From Alterisphingorhabdus sp038748365 (GTDB lineage: Bacteria > Pseudomonadota > Alphaproteobacteria > Sphingomonadales > Sphingomonadaceae), in contig JBCDIZ010000005.1 in the NCBI GenBank assembly GCA_038748365.1, forward strand, positions 1 to 64,000: DNA of 64,000 bases, given 5' to 3'. The number at the start of each line of letters is the position of its first letter. Within the stretch, counting starts at the first letter, position 1. Of this stretch, positions 34,211 through 42,681 are shown in pieces. Both the position numbers and the translations under genes were made by a program. The notes beneath the pieces were generated by a model. It worked only from the letters and a program-made list of their open reading frames with translations. It ran no database searches and was not told the origin of the DNA.

Positions 34211-34289
34211 CCGTTCGCCCTGAGCTTGTCGAAGGGCCGTACTTACTTTGTAAGAAAGAACAGGGCTTCGACAAGCTCAGCCCGAACGG
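34211..34289. repeat. TTCGACAAGCTCAG-type inverted repeat, copy 1
   Basis: Left arm 34211-34237 and right arm 34263-34289 are near-perfect inverted copies built on GAGCTTGTCGAAGGGC. The same family occurs at 45908-45991 and, more distantly, at 43158-43236. It lies between two minus-strand genes. Confidence 0.8.
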
Positions 34290-34304
34290 TTGTGGAGTTA
34301 TGCC

Positions 34305-35732
34305 TCAACGCCGCAGCTTGGCCAGAAAACCGGCCCAGCCTTTGGTCCATTTGTTGAACACCTTGGCTTCATCCGAGGCGAAAGCCGCCGCCTTGCTATG
34401 CTCGGCGCGATTGGGATAGGGGACGATTAGACTGGCCATACCAAAGGTGTTGGACTTGCCAGCAATCGCCATGGACCAGGGCAGCAACATATCGCCGGCA
34501 TGCGCGCCGACAATAGTGGCGCCGATGACCTTACCGCCTTTTTTGATAATCTTCACAAAGCCGGTGGTTTCGAGCTCGGTAATGGCTCGGTCATTATGGG
34601 AAAAGTCCTCACGCCAGACGGTGATCGTGTCACCATATTGCTCGCGTGCGGCTTTCTCGGTGAGACCTACCTGCGCCAGCTCCGGGTCGACATAGGTAAC
34701 CCATGGCAAAGCCTTGTAGTTGACCTTGCTTGGCAGGCCGAAGCCTACCTCGAGCACGATATTGGATCCTTCATAGCCCGAAGCATGGGTGAAATGCGGA
34801 CCCGGGCGGCAGTCGCCAATGGCATAGATATGTTTTTGGCTGGTGCGGCGGCGCTGATCGACTGAGATGCCATGGCGATCATATGTGACGCCAGCCTGTT
34901 CCAGATTGAGGCCATCGAAATTAACCTCGCGGCCGGTGGCAATCAGCAGGTGCGAGCCGGTGATTTCCTCGCCGCTATTGGTGGTGAGGGTGATGGTCTT
35001 ATCGTCCATCCGCACCGACTGGGCTCGTGCATTTTCGTTGATAATAATCCCTTCGCCGCGCAGTCTTTCAATAACGATTTCAGCAGCTTCGTCATCATCC
35101 TTGGGAAATGGTCTGCCGACAGTGGCGACGGTTACATCGCTGCCAAGCCGCCGAAAGCTTTGTGCCATCTCCATACCAATTGGCCCGCCGCCCAATACAA
35201 TCAGATGCTCCGGCAATTCCGTCAGATTCCAGATGTTCTCATTGGTCATAAATGGCACATTTTCAATGCCCTGGATCGGCGGAACAAAGGGTCGACTGCC
35301 GGTAGCGATAACGATGCGTGGCGCGCTGATCTTGCGCACTCCGCCATCATTAAGCGCAACGGTTATGGATTTCGGCCCGGTAAAACTGGCATTACCGCGA
35401 ATGACATCGGCGCCCATTTCCTCGAACCGTTCCTGACTATCTTCGGGCGCGATGGTCTCAATAGCGGCATGAATATGATTATGCACCAACTGGAAATTGA
35501 CTGTGGGTTCTGTCCCTTTGATGCCATATTTATCGGCAGTCCGCATGTCATGCGCGCGGTGCGCTGCAGCGATAATGGCCTTCGAGGGAACGCAGCCAGT
35601 GTTGAGGCAATCGCCGCCCATTTCGCCGCGTTCCACCAGCGCCGCATTCAGCCCCAGCATGGCGCAGCCGCCTGCCGCGGTCAGCCCCGCCGAGCCTGCG
35701 CCCAGCACGATTATGTCATGTGTGTATTTCAT
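34305..35732 (-). CDS. FAD-dependent disulfide oxidoreductase (mercuric reductase/LPD-like)
   Basis: Flavoprotein of 475 residues. FAD motif 'IIVLGAGSAGLTAAGG', redox-active disulfide 'GGDCLNTGCVPSKA' and NAD(P)-binding 'LIVLGGGPIGMEMAQSF' appear in the usual order, then 'HIYAIGDCRPGP'. The C-terminal catalytic His-Glu region is altered ('VPYPNRAEHSKAA', where lipoamide dehydrogenase has HPT...SE). It lacks the N-terminal metal-binding domain and terminal Cys pair of true MerA. Such proteins often sit beside arsenosugar-type genes, as here. ATG 35732 is chosen; ATG 35753 is possible. Confidence 0.88.
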   Translation of the reverse strand: MKYTHDIIVLGAGSAGLTAAGGCAMLGLNAALVERGEMGGDCLNTGCVPSKAIIAAAHRAHDMRTADKYGIKGTEPTVNFQLVHNHIHAAIETIAPEDSQERFEEMGADVIRGNASFTGPKSITVALNDGGVRKISAPRIVIATGSRPFVPPIQGIENVPFMTNENIWNLTELPEHLIVLGGGPIGMEMAQSFRRLGSDVTVATVGRPFPKDDDEAAEIVIERLRGEGIIINENARAQSVRMDDKTITLTTNSGEEITGSHLLIATGREVNFDGLNLEQAGVTYDRHGISVDQRRRTSQKHIYAIGDCRPGPHFTHASGYEGSNIVLEVGFGLPSKVNYKALPWVTYVDPELAQVGLTEKAAREQYGDTITVWREDFSHNDRAITELETTGFVKIIKKGGKVIGATIVGAHAGDMLLPWSMAIAGKSNTFGMASLIVPYPNRAEHSKAAAFASDEAKVFNKWTKGWAGFLAKLRR

Positions 35733-36141
35733 GGCTGTAGGGTCAGTGTTCATTGATCGCATGGATCGTGATGGTGTGCTGCGGGATGAGCTGGAAGGAA
35801 AAGTCCGCAGCCAGGCAGTCATTCTGCCTGCAAGGGCTTTGACGCAGCAGATCGCCCGCAGCACGCCACCCCGCAGGGCCTTGGCCAGAAAAGGCCAGCT
35901 CGTCGTCGCTCAATCGTCTCATAGAACCACTATGCTCCTCATTCGCTCTTAGATCTGGCCTTCTCTGACTCAAGTCACGACCATGCGATCAATGGACACT
36001 GACCCTTAGTTTCGTTCAGTAAACGTAACGGGTTACGCGCGCCATCAAAAATAAATCTCTTGTTCGCTGGAGGCGAAATCCGCATGTTTCCAGCGCATAA
36101 GCGGGTGGCTCACGAATCATCAAAACGAGGACAGGCAAGCT
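35733..36141. other. Divergent control region between flavoprotein and arsM genes
   Basis: No supported gene. It should hold promoters for the minus-strand flavoprotein/rhodanese/radical SAM genes and the plus-strand arsM gene. It contains a 14-bp palindrome at 36024-36037 described separately. Confidence 0.45.
36024..36037. promoter_or_regulatory. CGTAAC-GG-GTTACG palindrome, candidate TetR-type operator
   Basis: A perfect 14-bp palindrome (6-bp arms) 104 bp upstream of the arsM start. Operators of TetR-family regulators often have this TAACGGGTTA-like core. No TetR or ArsR gene is in the neighbourhood. Confidence 0.35.
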
Positions 36142-37197
36142 ATGAACATCGAGAATAGCCGGGAATATTATGGTCAGGTGCTAGGCGGATCGGATGATCT
36201 GAAGACTGATGCCTGTGTTACTGCCGAGCGTCCCCCAGAGGCCATCATACGGGCGCTGGCCAATGTCCATGAAGAGGTAAAGTCGCGCTATTATGGCTGC
36301 GGCTTGATTGCGCCACAGCAGCTTGAAGGTGCGCGCATTCTCGATCTCGGTTCGGGCTCGGGTCAGGACGCTTATATTCTGGCACAGCTGGTGGGTGAAC
36401 AGGGCGAAGTTGTCGGCGTGGATACCACTCCAGAGCAACTGGCAGTCGCCAATGCCCATATTGACTGGCACGCAGAGCGCTTCGGTTATGCCAGTCCGAA
36501 TGTTCGGTTTATTGAGGGCGATATTGAGAAGCTTGACTCTCTTGATCTTGAACCGGGCAGCTTTGATGTCATTGTTTCCAATTGTGTGATCAATCTGGTT
36601 GCCGATAAGGGCAAGGTCTTCGGCGACGCGCATCGGTTGCTAAAACTCGGCGGCGAAATGTATTTCTCCGATGTCTATTCTGACCGCAGGGTGCCGGAGC
36701 ATTTGCTCAATGATCCGGTGTTGCACGGTGAGTGTCTCTCCGGCGCACTCTATTGGGGAGATTTTTTGGCGCTGGCGAAAATCGCAGGTTTTACCGATCC
36801 GCGACTGGTTAAAGACCGCCCCCTGGGCATTGGCGACCCTGCGGTTGCCGCCAAGTTGGATGGCATTAATTTCTTCTCCGCCACATATCGCCTGTTCAAG
36901 CTTGATGGGCTTGAGCCTGAGTGTGAGGATTACGGCCAGGCTGTGATATATAAGGGCGGGATCAGCGGTGAAGAACGCGTTTTCGCGCTCGACAAGCATC
37001 ATATGATTGAGCGGGGCAAGGTTTTTCCGGTGTGCGGCAATAGCTGGAAGATGCTCGCCGATACGCGTTTTGCGAAATATTTTGATTTTATCGGCGATTT
37101 CTCAAAACATTATGGCGTATTTGAGGGCTGCGGCACGGGTATGCCGTTTAATATGCCAAGCGAGGGTGGTGAGACTGCTCCGGCAAGCTGTTGCTGA
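36142..37197 (+). CDS. arsM: Arsenite S-adenosylmethionine methyltransferase (AS3MT-like)
   Basis: Methylates trivalent arsenic. The 351 residues follow animal AS3MT closely: 'KTDACVTAERPPEAIIRALA', then NVHEEV, then RYYGCGL, the SAM motif 'ILDLGSGSGQDAYILAQLVG', 'IVSNCVINLV' and 'GECLSGALYW'. The four Cys 25, 53, 148 and 198 have almost exactly the spacing of the functional Cys of human AS3MT (32, 61, 156, 206). Extra Cys include a terminal pair (PASCC). A short-chain dehydrogenase gene follows after 20 bp. The neighbourhood suggests the methylated arsenic is processed further. Confidence 0.93.
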   Translation: MNIENSREYYGQVLGGSDDLKTDACVTAERPPEAIIRALANVHEEVKSRYYGCGLIAPQQLEGARILDLGSGSGQDAYILAQLVGEQGEVVGVDTTPEQLAVANAHIDWHAERFGYASPNVRFIEGDIEKLDSLDLEPGSFDVIVSNCVINLVADKGKVFGDAHRLLKLGGEMYFSDVYSDRRVPEHLLNDPVLHGECLSGALYWGDFLALAKIAGFTDPRLVKDRPLGIGDPAVAAKLDGINFFSATYRLFKLDGLEPECEDYGQAVIYKGGISGEERVFALDKHHMIERGKVFPVCGNSWKMLADTRFAKYFDFIGDFSKHYGVFEGCGTGMPFNMPSEGGETAPASCC

Positions 37198-37217
37198 GTA
37201 GCAAAGAGACTGCACCT

Positions 37218-38234
37218 ATGCGTGTTTTATTGACAGGGGCGACAGGGCTAGTCGGTGGTGCACTGGCCGGTGCTTTGCTGGATTCAGGTCATCACATCGT
37301 TGGCGTGCTGCGCGGCGAGGGTCGTACTATGCTTGACATGGATGGGCAGGACCGGGCGGCTGAAATCACGCCTTTGCAGGGAGATGTTACCCAACCTAGT
37401 TTCGGTCTTACTGGACTTCCAGATGATATTGATTTGGTTATCCATTGTGCCGCGACCACTGACTTTACCGCCAGCGATGCGGTTTATGAGACGGTGAATA
37501 TTGGCGGTGCGCGCAATGCGGTCGCGCTGGCGCAGCAGTTAGACGCGGCTTTGCTGCATGTTTCCACGGCGTATGTTTGTGGTCGGGCCGATGGTCCGGT
37601 TTCAGAGATGCCAGCCAATCCTGAAGGCGATTTCACCAATGGCTATGAGCGTTCCAAGGCCATCGCTGAAAGCCACGTGATGCAGGCGCGCAAACAGGGC
37701 CTGGTCGCCGCGATTGCTCGGCCGAGCATCATTGTCGGGCGCTTGTCAGATGGCGCTATTCCGCGACAGGATGATTTCTATCATCTGTTTCGCCTGTTCG
37801 GTTCTCCGCTTTTGCAGCGCGTCCCGGCAATTGATGGCGCGGCTTTCGCGATTGTTCCGCTCGATCATGTGGTTTCCGGCTTGATGGAAATGGCCGAAAA
37901 CATGGCGCAGTTTGATGGCGATGCGGTGCATCTGGTTGCTGATAAACCTTTTCCGCTTGCCGATATGCTGGATATTGTCGCGGAATATGCGCGCGCGTCT
38001 CCGGCGGAGATCGTTCATCCTGATACGTACGATGTTGACCAACTCGACCGCCGCAGCCTGATGGTGCATCGCAAGGTTGGGGCGCAATTTTTTGAGTATT
38101 TTGCCCGGGTGCCCCTGTTTGAAAGCCGTGTTCTTGCAGAGAAGGCCGGGATTATTGCACCGCATATCGATAAAGCAGCGCTGCGGCGGATGGTGGACTA
38201 TTGCCATCGCACGGGGTTTTTGGATTGGCGCTGA
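37218..38234 (+). CDS. NAD(P)-dependent epimerase/reductase (extended SDR)
   Basis: Extended short-chain dehydrogenase of 338 residues. The N-terminal Rossmann motif is 'LLTGATGLVGGALAGALL'. The active site has Ser/Thr in 'HVSTAYVCGRAD' and Tyr-x3-Lys in 'NGYERSKAIAESH'. It resembles thioester-reductase-like or sugar-nucleotide epimerase proteins (NAD_binding_4/epimerase group). ATG 37218 is used; the frame is open from 37191. It is 20 bp downstream of arsM and convergent with the two glycosyltransferase genes (stops adjacent at 38234/38235). It may act on the same sugar-linked product. Confidence 0.82.
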   Translation: MRVLLTGATGLVGGALAGALLDSGHHIVGVLRGEGRTMLDMDGQDRAAEITPLQGDVTQPSFGLTGLPDDIDLVIHCAATTDFTASDAVYETVNIGGARNAVALAQQLDAALLHVSTAYVCGRADGPVSEMPANPEGDFTNGYERSKAIAESHVMQARKQGLVAAIARPSIIVGRLSDGAIPRQDDFYHLFRLFGSPLLQRVPAIDGAAFAIVPLDHVVSGLMEMAENMAQFDGDAVHLVADKPFPLADMLDIVAEYARASPAEIVHPDTYDVDQLDRRSLMVHRKVGAQFFEYFARVPLFESRVLAEKAGIIAPHIDKAALRRMVDYCHRTGFLDWR

Positions 38235-38978
38235 TTACCGGATATCCGGGTAAATATCCCCCAGCTTTTTGCGCACCCCAAAGCTCCACATAATCCCGAT
38301 CTTGAGATAGAGATAATTGGCCTTGAGCGGGCCCCAATGGGCGATGCGGCGGTCTGAAGTAATCACCGGCTTGCGCGTCATTTTCAGCTTGCCGCGTGTT
38401 GCCATGCCAATGCACAGGTCCGCTTCTTCCATAATCGTCGCATCATCCGGGATGCCACCGACGGCAAGAAAATCCTCGCGGCGGAAGAACATCGCATGAT
38501 CGCCGAACAGCAGCCGCACCCCGCGCACGAACAGATGTGGATGGGTGACAATCGGATACCAGGTCTTGATCCAGTTATGCAGCGTCGTGCCCCAACGGGT
38601 CTTTTTGCCACGGATAATCGGCAGGAAAGTACCGAGCGATATGGTGCGATTGCTGAGCGTCTGGCGCACATGGGTGATGGCATCAGGCGGCAGGATGCTA
38701 TCGGCATGCAGGACAAGGACAATCGGCCCTTCTGCCTCTTCGACACCATGGTTGATCTGTGGACCACGGCCTTTTTTGGGTGCGATAATGGCGCGGAAAC
38801 CGGCGTCTTTTGCCAGTTGCACCGTGGCATCCTTGCTACCGCCATCGACAAGTAGCACCTCATCGGGCGGCGGGTCCATCGCTGCGATATTGGCTATGGT
38901 TGCAGGCAAGGCCTCTTCCTCCTGCCATGTCGGGATCAGGATGGTGACAGGCTCGCCTGTTGCTTTCTGGGCAGTCAT
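38235..38978 (-). CDS. Family 2 glycosyltransferase, arsenosugar-locus type
   Basis: GT-A glycosyltransferase of 247 residues. 'ILIPTWQEEEALPATIANI' starts the nucleotide-sugar site, 'EVLLVDGGSKDATVQLA' is the second conserved block, and 'GPIVLVLHADSILPPDA' has the metal-binding Asp region, followed by 'GDHAMFFRREDFLAVGG'. This is the pattern I associate with TIGR04283, found next to arsenosugar radical SAM genes. ATG 38978 overlaps the stop of the upstream transferase gene by 4 bp (ATGA), so the two are translated together. No membrane span except a weak one near the C-terminus. Confidence 0.85.
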   Translation of the reverse strand: MTAQKATGEPVTILIPTWQEEEALPATIANIAAMDPPPDEVLLVDGGSKDATVQLAKDAGFRAIIAPKKGRGPQINHGVEEAEGPIVLVLHADSILPPDAITHVRQTLSNRTISLGTFLPIIRGKKTRWGTTLHNWIKTWYPIVTHPHLFVRGVRLLFGDHAMFFRREDFLAVGGIPDDATIMEEADLCIGMATRGKLKMTRKPVITSDRRIAHWGPLKANYLYLKIGIMWSFGVRKKLGDIYPDIR

Positions 38979-39592
38979 GGCGGCAGGCTTTCGACAAGCG
39001 CAGGCCAGCGCGTCAGGTCTTCGGGGCGGTCGCAATCGGCCAGTGTCTCCAGCATCACCGGGGCAATAGCCATCGCCTCCAGCCGCGCCAAGGTTGTCGG
39101 CAGAACCTTATCGGTACTCCATGGCATATCGCGGAACAGATCGGGCAGCGGACGCACCATACCGATCAGATAATAACCGCCATCCTCTGCCGGGCCAATA
39201 ACCACCTGATGCGTTTCTAACGCGACAACAGCTTTTTGGACAATTTCGACGGTCAGATCGGGTGTATCGGCACCAAAAAATATCTGAGGGCCCGTGCCGA
39301 GCGCCGCGAGCAGGCGATTGGTCAAATCGCCTTCAGGCTGCTCGGCATAATCGGGCGTATCGCCCAGCCATTCGCGAAAGGCCATTTCCTCTTCTCCTGC
39401 ATAATGCGCCACCACCGGCTGTCCGCTGGCAATCAGCGTGGCGCAGGTCCGATGCGCCAAAGTACGATGCAGCGCTGCGGCACCTGTCTCTCCCAGTGCG
39501 GGTATCAGCCGTGTCTTGGCATAGCCGGGCACCGGATATTTGGCGAAGAGACGAAGCGTTGCAAATTTTTGATCAGTTGATGATGGCATCAT
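38975..39592 (-). CDS. Transferase of the arsenosugar-locus type (TIGR04282-like)
   Basis: Nucleotidyl/glycosyltransferase-like protein of 205 residues. 'LRLFAKYPVPGYAKTRLIPA' at the start, 'GEEEMAFREWLG', 'GPQIFFGADTPDLTVEIVQK' and 'VVIGPAEDGGYYLIGM' are the family pattern I associate with TIGR04282. Adjacent ATGs at 39592 and 39589 are both possible starts. The frame runs on far upstream, but through a palindromic repeat and non-family sequence. It overlaps the family 2 glycosyltransferase. The two families are known as partners near ArsM/ArsS genes. Confidence 0.85.
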   Translation of the reverse strand: MMPSSTDQKFATLRLFAKYPVPGYAKTRLIPALGETGAAALHRTLAHRTCATLIASGQPVVAHYAGEEEMAFREWLGDTPDYAEQPEGDLTNRLLAALGTGPQIFFGADTPDLTVEIVQKAVVALETHQVVIGPAEDGGYYLIGMVRPLPDLFRDMPWSTDKVLPTTLARLEAMAIAPVMLETLADCDRPEDLTRWPALVESLPP

Positions 39593-39622
39593 TGAACGCT
39601 TTAGCGGAAAACTGGTGCCGAT

Positions 39623-39769
39623 CCAATTCCTCCCCGGCACGGGGAGGTGGCACGCCGTAGCTTTAGCGAAGGCGTGACGGAGGGGGTTCTCCTCTCGCGC
39701 AGCGCCATGCGGACAGCCCCCTCCACCATGCTGCGCATGGTCCCCCTCCCCGTGCCGGGGAGGAATTGG
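39623..39769. repeat. CCTCCCC...GGGGAGG palindromic repeat, copy 2
   Basis: A perfect 25-bp inverted repeat bounds the unit (39623-39647 and 39745-39769), and each arm is itself a small hairpin. The interior has GACGGAGGGGG and CCCCCTCCACCATG blocks with a GCTGCGCA hairpin. Second copy of the family at 32217-32379. Confidence 0.85.
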
Positions 39770-39841
39770 TAAGAAACAAAACTTGCATTCATCGCAGGCG
39801 CTGATCATGGTGCGCGGCCATTCCCGCTTAAGGATAGCATC

Positions 39842-40474
39842 ATGTCCGAGATTGTCCTGTATGACTATTTCCGCTCGACCGCGGCCTATCGGGTGCGGCT
39901 GGCGCTCAATTTGAAGGGCGTGGACTATCGCACCGAATGGGTCAATCTCGTCGATGGTGATCAGCGCAGCGCCTCTTACACAGCGCGCAATCCGCAGGGG
40001 CTGGTGCCGATGTTGCAGATTGATGGCCATGACCTCAGCCAGTCGCTGGCGATTATCGATTATCTTGATGCGCGCTTCCCCGCACCGCGCATGCTCCCTG
40101 AAGACCCGGCCGCGCGGGCCAAAGTACTGGCCGATGCCATGGGGATCATCGCCGATATCCATCCGATCAACAATTTGCGCGTCTGGCAGTATTTGAAAGA
40201 CCCGTTCGGCCGTTCACAGGATGATGTGGTGCAATGGATGCATTATTGGATGACTTTGGGCTATACCGCGCTGGAACAGGCGGCGCCGGAGCAGGGCGTT
40301 TTTGGTGGCGAGACCCCGAACCTCACCGATATCTGCCTGACCGCGCAAATGTATAATGCCGAGCGTTTTGGCTTGCCTATGGAGGCGTTTCCCAAGCTGA
40401 GGCGTATTCATGCTGAGCTTGGCGAATTGGAAGCATTCAAAGCCGCTCACCCTGACAGGATTGCCACCGAATAA
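39842..40474 (+). CDS. maiA: Maleylacetoacetate isomerase
   Basis: Zeta-class GST of 210 residues that isomerises maleylacetoacetate to fumarylacetoacetate in tyrosine breakdown. 'YDYFRSTAAYRVRLALNLKG' contains the SSCx/RSTAxxRVR active-site segment. 'NPQGLVPML' and 'LSQSLAIIDYLDARFP' follow, with 'LTDICLTAQMYNAERFG' in the C-terminal domain. Its last base is the first base of the receptor gene's ATG. The rest of the pathway (hpd, fah) lies 4-6 kb downstream. Confidence 0.94.
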   Translation: MSEIVLYDYFRSTAAYRVRLALNLKGVDYRTEWVNLVDGDQRSASYTARNPQGLVPMLQIDGHDLSQSLAIIDYLDARFPAPRMLPEDPAARAKVLADAMGIIADIHPINNLRVWQYLKDPFGRSQDDVVQWMHYWMTLGYTALEQAAPEQGVFGGETPNLTDICLTAQMYNAERFGLPMEAFPKLRRIHAELGELEAFKAAHPDRIATE

Positions 40475-42681
40475 TGTCTTTGCGTTTTTTGTTTTCTACT
40501 GCCTCGATATCCATTCTCGCATTGGCTGGGACACCTGCTGCAGCCATTGCACAGGATCAGCCAGACCCATGCCTGTTGATCGATTGCACCCCAGATGATG
40601 GCAATGAACAATCAGTCGAAGTTATCGATCCATCTACCATTACGTTGGAAAACATTACCGTTCTAGGTGCTCCGCTTGATGATCCGCTGGGCGATAAGGC
40701 CTATGCCGTCAGCGAAATAGGGCCGCGGGAATTGGCCAATGAAGCTAGCGGACGCATCGAAAATGCCTTGCGCAATGTGCCGGGCCTGCAGCAATTTCGT
40801 CGTTCGGATTCACGCTCGGCCAACCCGACCAGCCAGGGCGTAACCCTGCGCGGGCTCGGCGGCAACGCTGCCAGCCGCGCTTTGCTGACACTGGATGGTG
40901 TGCCGCAGGCCGATCCCTTTGGCGGCTGGGTCAGCTTTCCAGGCTATGATGCAATGGCGATTGAGAATGTTCGCGTCCGCCGAGGCGGCGGCACAGGCAG
41001 CGATGGTGCTGGAGCCTTGGCTGGGACGATCGAGTTACGAACAAGAACACTACCAAACCCTGATCTGTTAAATGATTTGCCAATGCCTTCGAGGGAAATT
41101 GAGGGAACTTTGCGCTATGGCAGCCGCGACAGCTTGGAAGCCAATATCGCCGCCGAGCAGAAGCTGGGAACCGGCGGGCTGACCTTCTCAGCGCAATATG
41201 CGCGCGGCGATGGCTTTATCCCGGTGATTGAGGAACAGCGCGGCAGCGTTGATCGTCCGGCGGAGTACCAGCAATATGGCTTTGGCGCGCGTTTTGTCGC
41301 GCCATTGAGCGACGATACCGAGATACAGGCCAATATCCGCGCCTATAGCGATGAGCGCGAGCGCGGCTTTGCCTTTAGCGACAACCGCAATGATGGCGCC
41401 GATGCGTCGGTACGGCTGGTGTCGCGCGGGCGTTGGCAATGGGAGGCGCTGGCCTATCTGCAGTTGCGCGAATTTCAGACCAGCTTTGGTGCTGTCGAGG
41501 CGGAGCGCAATTCTGTGCGGCAGGTGCTTGATCAGTTTAACGTGCCTTCGACGGGGCTGGGCGCAAAGTTCGAGATCCGCCCGCCAGTAGGCGACAATGC
41601 CGAGCTGCGTATAGGCGGCGATTGGCGGCGCACTGTCGGTGAGACGAATGAGCGCTTCTTCTTCCAAAATGCTGCGCCCTTGCGCGGGCGCAATGCCGGT
41701 GGGCGCACCGATACGCTGGGCGGCTATGTTGAGGCGAGTTGGCAGGTGACGCCGACATTTTTGCTCACCGGCGGCGGGCGACTGGATTATTGGTCGATTG
41801 CCAATGGTTTCCGTCGCGAATTTGAACTGGCGCCTGATATTGCCGGGCAGATTCGCAGTGATGACAGCTTTGCCGATCGTGATGGCATTGAAGGCACGGG
41901 GCGGATCGGCTTTGCCTATAATGCCGCCAGCCTGTTGACGCTGCGCGGTGCGGCCTATCTTGGCTGGCGCTTGCCGACGCTGAACGAGCTGTACCGGCCT
42001 TTCCGCGTTGGCGCCGATGCCACTGCCGCCAATGAATTGCTCGAACCCGAGCGTTTGCGCGGGGTGGAATTGGGTCTCGACTGGGAAATCTATACGCTGC
42101 GGTTCAGCGGCACGGTGTTCTATAACCAGCTCGACAATGCCATTGCCAATGTGACGCTCGATAGCGGCCCCGGCCTGTTCCCCGGTGTCGGCTTTGTCTC
42201 AGGGGCAGGGGTGTTTCGCCAGCGCCAGAATCTGGATGCTGTCGATGCGTTGGGTGTCGAGATTGATGCCGCGATTGATATTGGCGCGTTCAGCATGTCG
42301 GTGGGTTACGCTTATGTCGATAGCGAAGTCGCGGGTAATGCCGGCGCGCAGGCGGCGATTGACGGGCTGCGTCCGGCGCAGGTGCCGCAGCATTTTGCCA
42401 ATGCCGCGCTCGACTGGCAGCCGCGCCGCAGCGATATCAGCGCCGGCGTCACGCTGCGCTATATTGGCAGCCAGTTTGAGGACGACAGCAATACGCGCCT
42501 GCTTGATGATGCCTTCACCCTCGATGCGCGCGCCAGCTATGGTCTGAGCGATACGCTGATGCTGGAGGGCTGGGTGGAAAATCTTTTCGATGCAGAAGTG
42601 CAGGCGGGGATCAGCGGTGCAGGTGTGGTCGAACGCGCCCGACCGCAAACCTTCTGGCTCGGCCTGAATGTGCGGCTGTGA
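40474..42681 (+). CDS. TonB-dependent outer-membrane receptor
   Basis: Receptor of 735 residues. The signal peptide ends near 'AAIAQD' (about 27). The plug domain includes 'GRIENALRNVPGLQQFRRSD', 'SQGVTLRGLGGNAASRALLT' and 'LDGVPQADPFGGW'. The beta-barrel ends with the typical 'ARPQTFWLGLNVRL', whose last residues form the aromatic/hydrophobic BAM signal. The ligand is unknown. It overlaps maiA upstream and the MarR gene downstream by single bases, so all three are likely one transcript, and the ligand may be linked to aromatic catabolism. Confidence 0.93.
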   Translation: MSLRFLFSTASISILALAGTPAAAIAQDQPDPCLLIDCTPDDGNEQSVEVIDPSTITLENITVLGAPLDDPLGDKAYAVSEIGPRELANEASGRIENALRNVPGLQQFRRSDSRSANPTSQGVTLRGLGGNAASRALLTLDGVPQADPFGGWVSFPGYDAMAIENVRVRRGGGTGSDGAGALAGTIELRTRTLPNPDLLNDLPMPSREIEGTLRYGSRDSLEANIAAEQKLGTGGLTFSAQYARGDGFIPVIEEQRGSVDRPAEYQQYGFGARFVAPLSDDTEIQANIRAYSDERERGFAFSDNRNDGADASVRLVSRGRWQWEALAYLQLREFQTSFGAVEAERNSVRQVLDQFNVPSTGLGAKFEIRPPVGDNAELRIGGDWRRTVGETNERFFFQNAAPLRGRNAGGRTDTLGGYVEASWQVTPTFLLTGGGRLDYWSIANGFRREFELAPDIAGQIRSDDSFADRDGIEGTGRIGFAYNAASLLTLRGAAYLGWRLPTLNELYRPFRVGADATAANELLEPERLRGVELGLDWEIYTLRFSGTVFYNQLDNAIANVTLDSGPGLFPGVGFVSGAGVFRQRQNLDAVDALGVEIDAAIDIGAFSMSVGYAYVDSEVAGNAGAQAAIDGLRPAQVPQHFANAALDWQPRRSDISAGVTLRYIGSQFEDDSNTRLLDDAFTLDARASYGLSDTLMLEGWVENLFDAEVQAGISGAGVVERARPQTFWLGLNVRL

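Noticed and set aside
39593..40162. N-terminal extension of the minus-strand transferase gene, in frame for nearly 190 codons
   Set aside because: It runs through a palindromic repeat and the antisense of maiA, and family homology begins only at the Met near 39592.
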